From 2-01-FULL-39-10-A sp964565795 (lineage in GTDB: Bacteria; Patescibacteriota; Microgenomatia; Levybacterales; UBA12049): a DNA stretch of 12,215 nt. Both the position numbers and the translations under genes were made by a program. Where the stretch lies: assembly GCA_964565795.1 (NCBI GenBank), contig CAZMGC010000029.1, positions 1-12,215 on the forward strand, given 5' to 3'. Each line of letters begins with the position of its first letter. Position 1 is the stretch's first letter. Below the pieces are notes generated by a model that worked only from the letters and a program-made list of their open reading frames with translations, made no database searches and was not told the DNA's origin. Positions 1-4,475 of this stretch are shown piece after piece.

Positions 1-351
1 AAAGAATTCGTCAAGTACATCAAAGATTTCGTTAAAGATCTCAAAGCGGGTAAGATGGACAACAAGCTCGTATACAGAAAGTCAATAAGAAAATCCTTAG
101 ATGAATACGTCAAGACAACACCTCCACACGTAAAGGCAGCCCGAAAACTCGACAAGCACGAAGGCAACACAATAGAATATCTTATAACTGAAGATGGACC
201 AGAACCTTTGCAAAAACTCAGGCACAAAATAGATTACGAGCACTACATCAACAAACAGATAGCGCCCATAGCCAATACCCTATTGTTCTTCTTCCATCGC
301 ACCTTTGAAGATATTCTAAAAGAATCAACTCAAGCAAAGTTATTCTCATGA
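1..351 (+). CDS. polB: Archaeal family-B DNA polymerase, C-terminal fragment (5' end outside window)
   Basis: This is the C-terminal end of a replicative family-B DNA polymerase, which extends DNA from a primer template. The frame is open from base 1, so the gene begins upstream; the ATG at base 55 is internal. The visible 116 residues carry the thumb-region signature of archaeal PolB: VYRKSIRKSLDEY, then TTPPHVKAARKL, then the Tyr/Ile-rich stretch DYEHYINKQIAPIANTLL. The last residues, QAKLF, resemble the PCNA-interacting (PIP-box) tail usual in archaeal polymerases, which would tether the enzyme to the sliding clamp. The stop TGA overlaps the ATG of the next gene (ATGA), suggesting coupled translation. 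Family assignment is secure; the palm and exonuclease domains are not visible. Confidence 0.93.
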   Translation, partial: KEFVKYIKDFVKDLKAGKMDNKLVYRKSIRKSLDEYVKTTPPHVKAARKLDKHEGNTIEYLITEDGPEPLQKLRHKIDYEHYINKQIAPIANTLLFFFHRTFEDILKESTQAKLFS

Positions 352-779
352 TTCCATACTACAGACAAAAGAAAGAGTGGTGGTGTGGGCCGGCCGTAAT
401 ACAAATGACGCTCGCTGCACATAACATAAAGCTCGCACAATCAATCATCGCACGAAAAATCAAAACAACACGTACAAACGGAACAAAAAACAAGAACCTA
501 GCAATTCTCTTCAAACAATTCAAACTTTCTTATAAAACATTCAAGGGACAAGAAGCTCTGATAAAATCTCTCAAAAGAAAAGAGATCGTAATAATAAACT
601 ACTATCACACTAAAGATCAAGTAGGTCACTTCGCAATTGTAAAACACATAAAAAACAAGAGAATTGTACTTCTAGACCCAAGTGAAGGTCCAAACCACAC
701 AATGTCCTTCAAAGAATTTCTTAGCAACTGGTACGGCTTAGATGGAGATAAGAAATGGGGAATATCAATAGCTAACTAG
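348..779 (+). CDS. C39-like papain-fold cysteine peptidase
   Basis: A 143-residue protein with the layout of the peptidase C39 superfamily. An oxyanion-hole Gln is likely at Q7 (PYYRQ), the nucleophile is C13 in WWCGPAVIQM, the general base is H94 in VGHFAIV, and the third catalytic residue is D110 in LLDPSEG. In bacteria such domains cut Gly-Gly leader peptides inside ABC exporters. Here the domain stands alone with no membrane segment, so it is a cytosolic cysteine protease or isopeptidase-like enzyme of unknown substrate. The start codon overlaps the polB stop by four bases, so it is probably co-transcribed and translationally coupled with polB. Its stop shares a CTAG palindrome with the convergent phosphoesterase gene. 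The fold call is good; the substrate is unknown. Confidence 0.8.
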   Translation: MIPYYRQKKEWWCGPAVIQMTLAAHNIKLAQSIIARKIKTTRTNGTKNKNLAILFKQFKLSYKTFKGQEALIKSLKRKEIVIINYYHTKDQVGHFAIVKHIKNKRIVLLDPSEGPNHTMSFKEFLSNWYGLDGDKKWGISIAN

Positions 780-1390
780 AGTTCGAGAATCTTCCCTTCC
801 TTACCAACATTAATCACGCGCGTTCCTTCAATCAATTCGTCAGAACCTGCAGCCTCATGAATATGGCCATGTAAAAGAACATCTGGTTTGAACGTCTTGA
901 TAGCCCTCCGTATCGCCTTACTTCCACTAACACCAGAAAACTCAGACTTGCTTCCCTGTGGATGCATGTGAGTCACCATCACTTTCTTCTCAATGCCCTT
1001 AAGTCCGGCATGTGCCTGCTCCAGCGTCTTAAACAATTCGCGATCGCTGACCATAGTGAATGGTCCTATATCCGCCCCGCCAGCTCCAAAGAATCCAACC
1101 TTATCATACAAAGCAGAATATCCGTGGATATTCTTAATACCATAGAACTTAGCAAGAAAATCAGTTGTAGCAAACGAATCCCAATTACCAGGCAAAATCA
1201 AGACCTTCTGATGTTTATCTTTAAACGGTTTGATAATCCCCGGCGTTTCAACAAGACCGGTAATATCTCCACACAACACAACCAGATCAACCTTCTCCTT
1301 CTCAGCCCGTTCAGCTAGTTTGCGCGCAGCCTTACTATCACCATGTAAATCAGATGCTGCCAATACTCGCAACTTCCCCGAAGATTTCAT
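776..1390 (-). CDS. Calcineurin-like metallophosphoesterase (YfcE/MJ0936-like)
   Basis: A 204-residue member of the calcineurin-like metallophosphoesterase superfamily, probably hydrolysing phosphomono- or phosphodiesters with a two-metal centre. The metal ligands are visible in order: D14 and H16 in SDLHGD, D42 in GDITG, N69 in GNWD, H141 in THMHP, and H174 and H176 in HGHIHE. The usual GNHD motif has Trp in place of the catalytic His (GNWD). Small archaeal relatives such as MJ0936 also vary at this position, so this does not by itself mean loss of activity. I chose the ATG at 1390, not the in-frame TTG at 1399, because a TATA-like box lies about 25 bases before it. The gene converges on the C39 gene and their stops overlap at CTAG. 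The substrate cannot be predicted. Confidence 0.88.
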   Translation of the reverse strand: MKSSGKLRVLAASDLHGDSKAARKLAERAEKEKVDLVVLCGDITGLVETPGIIKPFKDKHQKVLILPGNWDSFATTDFLAKFYGIKNIHGYSALYDKVGFFGAGGADIGPFTMVSDRELFKTLEQAHAGLKGIEKKVMVTHMHPQGSKSEFSGVSGSKAIRRAIKTFKPDVLLHGHIHEAAGSDELIEGTRVINVGKEGKILEL

Positions 1391-1410
1391 CACACACAAT
1401 ACAAAAGCAG

Positions 1411-1420
1411 AATTATAAGG
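1411..1420 (-). promoter_or_regulatory. TATA-like box for the phosphoesterase gene
   Basis: Read on the minus strand the box is CCTTATAATT, centred about 25 bases before the ATG at 1390. That spacing fits an archaeal promoter producing a leaderless mRNA, and no Shine-Dalgarno motif precedes this ATG. Confidence 0.5.
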
Positions 1421-1501
1421 CTTACGGCAAAAAATCCAGTTACTCCTCTATCGTGTAAGACAACTAGATTGACTACTGTTTTAGATAACATTTTATGAGA
1501 A

Positions 1502-1512
1502 AGGTTTAAAAG
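1502..1512 (+). promoter_or_regulatory. Candidate TATA box for the winged-helix gene
   Basis: The AGGTTTAAAAG stretch lies about 40 bases before the ATG at 1548, so a transcript would start near 1531-1533 with a short leader of about 15 bases. A second AT-rich stretch (GATATATAGG, about 1527-1536) is too close to the ATG to be the TATA box unless the start codon lies downstream. Weak call. Confidence 0.35.
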
Positions 1513-1547
1513 CGATATAGGGATGGGATATATAGGTTAAAACGCAT

Positions 1548-1826
1548 ATGTCCGAACAGATGAAAGACAATTTTGACGTATTCTTCCGACGTAAGCCGGC
1601 CTTAATGCTTGTTGCACTCAAGAAGCTAACTAAGGCTAGATATGGCTCAGTTTTGGCAAAAGAAGTTGACTGTACATACAGTCACGCAGTAAAGATTCTT
1701 CAGACTCTAGAAAAGCTCGGATTGGTCATTTTTGAGAAGAAAGGTAGAATGAAACTCATCAAACTCACCAAGAAAGGTCAAGAAATCGCAGATAATATAG
1801 AGAATATTAAACGACTAGTTGGTTAA
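1548..1826 (+). CDS. Winged-helix (MarR/ArsR-like) transcription regulator
   Basis: A 92-residue single-domain DNA-binding protein. The pattern is a helical N-terminus, a helix-turn-helix at about residues 32-57 (LAKEVDCTYSHAVKILQTLE), and a basic beta-wing at about 58-73 (LGLVIFEKKGRMKLIKL). It ends with TKKGQEIADNIENI, a typical C-terminal helix of archaeal MarR-like regulators. The sensor partner and target genes are unknown. It probably forms a two-gene operon with the following hypothetical gene, 14 bases downstream, and may regulate itself. M5 is an alternative start. No ligand-binding or metal-binding residues are evident, so it is best called a generic winged-helix regulator. Confidence 0.78.
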   Translation: MSEQMKDNFDVFFRRKPALMLVALKKLTKARYGSVLAKEVDCTYSHAVKILQTLEKLGLVIFEKKGRMKLIKLTKKGQEIADNIENIKRLVG

Positions 1827-1840
1827 AAAGAGTAGATCCC

Positions 1841-2272
1841 ATGAAGATTTATAGAAGCCCTACAAGCGGCGAGCTTGATTTTGAAACATTCCCAAAAAGA
1901 GTTGCAAGAGTCGCAGGATGGTCTCCGAAAGGAGGGATTTGTTATAAAATCGATGTAGAAAGGGTTGAAGTCGAACCGGGAAGATACGAGCTTTACGCAA
2001 GTCATAAAGGATTAAACATACTTGTTGAAACCGACGATGTGATTGTAGGTCAAACACCAACGGGAGAATATATAGCAATTCATCATGTGAAGGACGCCGT
2101 ACTAAATAATCCATTGGAAGGTCTAATACGTATGTGGCTTCCATCAAGAACAAGAGTCCGAGCTCCTAGAATAACCTATTTGAAGCAAGAAGCTAAAAGA
2201 AAACTCAACAACTCTCTACAAGCACAAGACCCTGACCAGACCAGGAAAGATCTTGAAACAGTTCTCGAATAA
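1841..2272 (+). CDS. Hypothetical protein, 143 residues
   Basis: I do not recognise this protein. It is soluble, with no signal peptide or membrane segment. Residues 1-85 look beta-rich (alternating hydrophobic strands such as ICYKIDVERVEV, YELYASHKGLNILVE and EYIAIHHV). Residues 110-143 look helical and charged, ending in QDPDQTRKDLETVLE. This suggests a small beta domain with an alpha-helical tail that could mediate oligomerisation or partner binding. There is one Cys and no catalytic pattern. It follows the winged-helix gene by 14 bases in the same direction, so the two are probably co-transcribed; it may be the regulator's partner or target. Its long uninterrupted frame and the operon spacing support it being real. 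Confidence 0.6.
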   Translation: MKIYRSPTSGELDFETFPKRVARVAGWSPKGGICYKIDVERVEVEPGRYELYASHKGLNILVETDDVIVGQTPTGEYIAIHHVKDAVLNNPLEGLIRMWLPSRTRVRAPRITYLKQEAKRKLNNSLQAQDPDQTRKDLETVLE

Positions 2273-2296
2273 TAACACAAGGATCAATAATTCAGT

Positions 2297-2310
2297 GGCC
2301 CCGACGGGCC
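2297..2310. other. Small GC hairpin after the hypothetical gene
   Basis: GGCCC, a CGAC loop, then GGGCC form a perfect 5-bp stem 24 bases after the stop at 2272. It is not followed immediately by a T run; short T-rich stretches lie about 10-25 bases downstream (TATTTTG, GGTTTTTGG). It could help end the upstream transcript, but archaeal termination does not need hairpins. Confidence 0.3.
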
Positions 2311-2379
2311 TAACGTATTTTGTACGGTTTTTGGCGTAGTGATAGTACAAGTTTTATACAAGTTCCTAAAGACATAAGG

Positions 2380-2391
2380 CCTTTATAATTA
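2380..2391 (+). promoter_or_regulatory. Candidate rightward promoter with no clear gene
   Basis: CCTTTATAATTA is a good archaeal TATA-like box. A transcript would begin near 2410, just before the 18-base palindrome at 2414, and would run antisense to the zinc-ribbon and RHH genes. The only downstream frame on this strand (from about 2431, 36 codons) looks like a shadow. It may be a promoter for an antisense RNA, or chance. Confidence 0.25.
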
Positions 2392-2413
2392 TTGTCGAGA
2401 TAGAGTCGATAGG

Positions 2414-2431
2414 TCTTGTGGCGCCACAAGA
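2414..2431. repeat. 18-base perfect palindrome
   Basis: TCTTGTGGCGCCACAAGA reads the same on both strands. It lies 6 bases past the stop of the leftward zinc-ribbon gene and about 4 bases after the predicted start of a rightward transcript. It could be a hairpin ending the leftward operon (7-bp stem, GCGC loop), a dimeric operator, or a recombination site. Related GCCACC/GGTGGC motifs occur at the other end of the transfer region (8335-8378). Confidence 0.6.
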
Positions 2432-2437
2432 TGCTAT

Positions 2438-2566
2438 TTAGCCTTTTCTCCTTTCTGCTTCGCTTTCGTCATCCGGAGAACTACCACAATCCGAACAACG
2501 AACAGAATCCTTACCCTTTATCTTCACGGGGCGGACTTTAGTACCTTTACAAATAGGACATTCCAT
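2438..2566 (-). CDS. 42-residue zinc-ribbon microprotein
   Basis: A short gene with ATG at 2566 and TAA at 2438-2440. It has two Cys pairs, C3-x2-C6 in MECPICKG and C24-x2-C27 in RCSDCG, spaced 17 residues apart as in a minimal zinc ribbon, followed by an acidic then basic tail (DDESEAERRKG). Zinc ribbons of this size usually bind nucleic acid or act as protein adaptors; the role here is unknown. A strong Shine-Dalgarno sequence (GGAGGTGA) sits 8 bases before the ATG, inside the last codons of the RHH gene, and the start lies one base after that gene's TAA. It is therefore the last gene of the leftward operon and almost certainly translationally coupled. Confidence 0.72.
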   Translation of the reverse strand: MECPICKGTKVRPVKIKGKDSVRCSDCGSSPDDESEAERRKG

Positions 2567-2567
2567 T

Positions 2568-2765
2568 TTAGTTTTCACCTCCTTTCATTAATTGAACAGG
2601 AAGATTTTCTATGAGTCTCTCAATTCGATTAAGTTGTGGGATATCTTTTAACTTTCTTCTACAAATTTCAGAAACCGATATCTCTAAAGCCGCAGCTTGC
2701 TTTTTGAGCTTCTCCAGCAATTCAGTTTCAAGGTATAAATGTATCTGAGAATTTTTCTTCATCAT
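2568..2765 (-). CDS. Ribbon-helix-helix DNA-binding protein (CopG/MobC-like)
   Basis: A 65-residue protein with the MetJ/Arc/CopG ribbon-helix-helix pattern. A beta strand at about residues 7-14 (QIHLYLET) is followed by helix A (ELLEKLKKQAAAL) and helix B (ISVSEICRRKL, 29-39), where the Ser-x-Ser turn is typical. A helical tail (IERLIENLPVQLM) may mediate oligomerisation. Dimers of this fold insert the paired strands into the major groove and often bind tandem operators as plasmid copy-number, partition or relaxosome proteins. The likely target is the 12-base repeat array at 3455-3502, upstream of its own operon; this is inference. The start (ATGATG at 2765/2762) lies inside the preceding 40-codon gene, and an in-frame stop just upstream rules out a longer form. 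Confidence 0.78.
   Translation of the reverse strand: MMKKNSQIHLYLETELLEKLKKQAAALEISVSEICRRKLKDIPQLNRIERLIENLPVQLMKGGEN
2575..2582 (-). promoter_or_regulatory. Strong Shine-Dalgarno for the zinc-ribbon gene
   Basis: GGAGGTGA on the minus strand, 8 bases before the ATG at 2566 and embedded in the last codons of the RHH gene. Its wider context AAAGGAGGTGAAA is identical to the site before the pilin gene at 3728. Confidence 0.8.
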
Positions 2766-2850
2766 GAATCTTCAGTTTCTTCTGATTTTCGAAATACACA
2801 ATTAACTCCTTAAGTCTAGAGATTATTTCGTCTGTGCTTATCTCGTTCAA
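2728..2850 (-). CDS. 40-residue acidic helical microprotein (TTG start)
   Basis: This short gene lies between the methyltransferase and RHH genes. It starts with TTG at 2850, overlapping the methyltransferase TGA (TTGA), and is preceded by GAGGTG four bases upstream. It ends at TGA 2728-2730, 38 bases inside the RHH gene. The product begins MNEISTDEIISRLKELIVYF and continues as a charged helix (ENQKKLKIHDEEKF), so it is probably an amphipathic, possibly coiled-coil protein. No family is recognised. The Shine-Dalgarno sequence, the four-base overlap upstream and the way it fills the only gap in the operon support it as real; without it the RHH start would have no good ribosome-binding site, so it may serve for coupling. 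The TTG start is the main weakness. Confidence 0.5.
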   Translation of the reverse strand: MNEISTDEIISRLKELIVYFENQKKLKIHDEEKFSDTFIP

Positions 2851-3404
2851 GAAACACCTCGATTGAATTTCTTCGTTTCGTTACCCCAACAATCCCATCC
2901 TCTAACCGTCTGGCGAGCGAAAAGTTCTATTCGTGGCAGATCTCCCAGTAATTCAACGATACTATCTCTTATTTCGTCAGGTTTCCTGCTATGTTCCCGT
3001 AAGGGAGAAAGCACTACTTGTCTTACTTTATTCGATTTTCTTTTGATTTTACCCTTGAGACCCAGTAAACAGATCTCTGCATTAGCGCGCGTCCAATTAC
3101 CTAAGCCGAAGAACGGTTTTCCATTATTTTTATTAGTTTTAATCCATGTAAAGGCAACCGTAACGTATCGGAATCCCCAAACCTTGAGGGTTTCGATACT
3201 TTCAGGTAGGATTGCATAGGGAGTCCATAAGAAAAGCGCACAGTTTTCATCTGCTATCTGCTCGATAGGAAATTGCTGAATTTCTTTAATGGGGATGCAC
3301 GGATAGTGCCTGCTCACATTCGTTGCATATTTCCATGGGGGATCGGCGTAGATAACGCTATATTTCTTAGCAGGAATTTTCCACGCTTTTATTTGTGACT
3401 TCAT
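2847..3404 (-). CDS. MT-A70 family DNA N6-adenine methyltransferase
   Basis: A 185-residue SAM-dependent methyltransferase of the MT-A70 family, expected to methylate the N6 position of adenine in DNA. The catalytic motif DPPW is at residues 21-24. GNWTRANAEICLLGLKG (102-118) and the C-terminal block HSRKPDEIRDSIVELLGD followed by ELFARQTVRGWDCWGNE (about 138-176) are typical of prokaryotic and phage members. No partner nuclease is adjacent, so it is probably an orphan methylase that protects the element from host restriction or marks its control sites. The start is set at ATG 3404. An in-frame TTG at 3446 lies upstream of the predicted TATA box (3427-3432), while ATG 3404 has GAGGGG just before it. 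First gene of the leftward operon. Confidence 0.92.
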   Translation of the reverse strand: MKSQIKAWKIPAKKYSVIYADPPWKYATNVSRHYPCIPIKEIQQFPIEQIADENCALFLWTPYAILPESIETLKVWGFRYVTVAFTWIKTNKNNGKPFFGLGNWTRANAEICLLGLKGKIKRKSNKVRQVVLSPLREHSRKPDEIRDSIVELLGDLPRIELFARQTVRGWDCWGNETKKFNRGVS

Positions 3405-3426
3405 GCATCCCCTCACTAAAATTAAC

Positions 3427-3432
3427 TTATAA
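3427..3432 (-). promoter_or_regulatory. TATA-like box of the leftward operon
   Basis: TTATAA (minus-strand GGTTATAAG) centred about 25 bases before the methyltransferase ATG at 3404, which predicts a leaderless or near-leaderless transcript. It lies about 22 bases to the left of the 12-base repeat array. Confidence 0.5.
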
Positions 3433-3454
3433 CCAATCGGGGACAAAGTGGCCT

Positions 3455-3502
3455 ACGGTTTCGTAGTCCGTTTAGTAGTCCAAACAGTAGTCCGTTTGGT
3501 CT
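3455..3502. repeat. Four tandem 12-base repeats between divergent promoters
   Basis: Four consecutive units, ACGGTTTCGTAG, TCCGTTTAGTAG, TCCAAACAGTAG and TCCGTTTGGTCT, keep an exact 12-base period. GTAGTCC recurs at 3463, 3475 and 3487. The central four bases are GTTT, GTTT, AAAC, GTTT, so unit 3 carries the core inverted and makes inverted repeats with its neighbours (CCAAAC 3480-3485 with GTTTGG 3494-3499). The array lies between the TATA boxes of the two divergent operons. This is what a cooperative RHH operator would look like; an iteron-like origin is a second possibility. Confidence 0.75.
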
Positions 3503-3511
3503 CCGATTTCT

Positions 3512-3520
3512 TTTATACTA
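3512..3520 (+). promoter_or_regulatory. TATA box of the transfer operon
   Basis: TTTATACTA centred about 24 bases before the ATG at 3540, so the transfer-operon mRNA is probably leaderless. It starts about 10 bases to the right of the 12-base repeat array, close enough for a bound repressor to affect TBP/TFB access. Confidence 0.6.
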
Positions 3521-3539
3521 TTTTTAGAACAAGACCATC

Positions 3540-3731
3540 ATGAACGAATACTGCCTAATCTGCGGACGAGAATTGGAGGAATCAGAAAGGGAACTCTGCG
3601 GAAGTTGTTTTGGCTTCTTCCATAAGAAATACAAAAACCGATTTAAGAAAGGGTTAGGTCGCTTCCGAAAAAATAGGAACTTCTTAGACAAATGGCGTTC
3701 CCAATCAACTGAAAAGGAGGTGAAAGAATGA
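3540..3731 (+). CDS. Zinc-ribbon microprotein heading the transfer operon
   Basis: A 63-residue protein with two Cys pairs near the N-terminus (C5-x2-C8 in YCLICG and C20-x2-C23 in LCGSC), forming a treble-clef or ribbon-like zinc site. It is followed by a very basic region (FFHKKYKNRFKKGLGRFRKN) suited to binding nucleic acid. No membrane segment is present. As the first gene of the operon with a leaderless start, it may be a regulator or a DNA-handling accessory. Its last codons hold the Shine-Dalgarno sequence for the pilin gene, and its stop overlaps that gene's ATG by four bases (ATGA), so translation is coupled. I recognise no named family beyond the zinc-binding pattern. Confidence 0.7.
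   Translation: MNEYCLICGRELEESERELCGSCFGFFHKKYKNRFKKGLGRFRKNRNFLDKWRSQSTEKEVKE
3716..3723 (+). promoter_or_regulatory. Strong Shine-Dalgarno for the pilin gene
   Basis: GGAGGTGA, 4 bases before the ATG at 3728 and inside the end of the zinc-ribbon gene. It is stronger than any site elsewhere in the transfer operon, consistent with high expression of a pilin subunit. Confidence 0.8.
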
Positions 3732-4057
3732 AGAAACAACTTCTCGGTCTGCTCTGGATCGCGACTTTCTTGGCGATGCCTTTGGTATCGGCTACTGATT
3801 TTAACCAAACGCTTACGCAAGAAGATCGGGCCACGTTTGACCATATTTTAGAACCTGTTTTAAAGATTTACAACCTCGTTAAGTACGCAGCGACCTTTAT
3901 TGCAGTAATTGTATTATTGCTTGCGGGCGCGAACTATATTATGAGTGGTTCTGATCCGAAAAAACGGGATAATGCGAAGAGTATGGTGACGTATGTCTTA
4001 ATCGGTCTCGTCGTAATCTGGGCAGCTCCTTTGGTAGTGCAGTTCATCACAGGATAA
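3728..4057 (+). CDS. VirB2/TrbC-like pilin subunit
   Basis: A 109-residue protein with the plan of VirB2/TrbC conjugative pilins. A Sec signal peptide is followed by a likely cleavage after A22 (PLVSA then TDF), a short polar N-terminus, a first membrane helix (about 50-72, ATFIAVIVLLLAGANYIM), a charged loop (SGSDPKKRDNAK, 73-84) and a second membrane helix (86-107). Such subunits polymerise into the pilus or conduit of type IV secretion systems, and in archaea related pilins serve the Ced/Ted DNA importers. The charged loop between two helices, with Lys/Arg residues, is typical of family members. It sits directly upstream of VirB6-, PrgI- and VirB4-like genes, which supports the assignment. 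The next gene starts four bases after its stop. Confidence 0.83.
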   Translation: MKKQLLGLLWIATFLAMPLVSATDFNQTLTQEDRATFDHILEPVLKIYNLVKYAATFIAVIVLLLAGANYIMSGSDPKKRDNAKSMVTYVLIGLVVIWAAPLVVQFITG

Positions 4058-4061
4058 CCCT

Positions 4062-4475
4062 ATGAAAACCGCGACTTTTAGGTTCGGACAGCGAGCCACC
4101 GCTCTCAGAACTATATTTTTTATTGTATTGTTACTTTTACCCCTAGTTAGCGCTTGCCCAGGACGCTTACAATGCCGTAATTTTACTGATCCTCAAAAGA
4201 GAAGCGATTGTAATTATGTGGTTTCACAAGGGTTTCCCGCAGGCGAACAAGCAGAGATTATTTGCACAATCTGGGATCAGGATTATGGTTACAATATATA
4301 CAATAATCCTATTTATCCTCCAATAAATCCAGACCTAACGCTCGATTACAATGAAATTGACAACAGTTCGTTTATTCTCGCGTTTAAAATTCTCTTGCTA
4401 GGACTTTTCTTCTATTTTGTGTATTGCGTTCTAACTAAACCTTCATTCATACGAAAATGCCTACCTGCAGCATAG
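4062..4475 (+). CDS. Cys-rich envelope protein with signal/lipobox and C-terminal anchor
   Basis: A 137-residue protein of no family I recognise. An N-terminal hydrophobic stretch (about residues 17-31) ends in LPLVSAC, which fits either a signal peptidase site or a lipobox with C32 as the lipidated residue. The outer domain (about 32-103) has four Cys (C32, C38, C50, C68), aromatic residues and a Tyr/Pro/Asn-rich segment (DYGYNIYNNPIYPPINPD). A C-terminal membrane helix (about 104-124) precedes a short basic tail. It would therefore lie on the outside of the cell membrane, perhaps as a pilus tip, surface anchor or mating-contact factor. Its signal peptide ends like that of the pilin (PLVSA). 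It overlaps the VirB6-like gene by 19 bases. Position within the operon is the main clue to its role. Confidence 0.62.
   Translation: MKTATFRFGQRATALRTIFFIVLLLLPLVSACPGRLQCRNFTDPQKRSDCNYVVSQGFPAGEQAEIICTIWDQDYGYNIYNNPIYPPINPDLTLDYNEIDNSSFILAFKILLLGLFFYFVYCVLTKPSFIRKCLPAA

Noticed and set aside
1391..1399. TTG start at 1399 for the phosphoesterase
   Set aside because: It adds only three residues; ATG 1390 is better placed relative to the TATA-like box.
962..1418. Plus-strand open frames opposite the phosphoesterase gene
   Set aside because: They are antisense shadows of a well-supported metallophosphoesterase with all catalytic motifs; no start signals or recognisable protein features.
2273..2437. 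tRNA or integration target in the intergenic region
   Set aside because: No cloverleaf or anticodon arm pattern is visible; only a 5-bp hairpin, a TATA-like box and an 18-base palindrome.
2431..2541. 36-codon plus-strand frame starting at ATG 2431
   Set aside because: It is fully antisense to the zinc-ribbon gene, which has Cys pairs and a strong ribosome-binding site; its protein is low-complexity with no recognisable feature.
3405..3446. TTG start at 3446 for the MT-A70 methyltransferase
   Set aside because: It lies upstream of the predicted TATA box, and ATG 3404 has a GAGGGG motif just before it and fits the family N-terminus.
3455..3502. CRISPR array
   Set aside because: Units are 12 bases in direct tandem with no unique spacers, and no cas genes are present.
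3524..3844. Minus-strand frames opposite the zinc-ribbon and pilin genes
   Set aside because: They cover the transfer-operon promoter and two supported genes; no promoter or protein motif seen.
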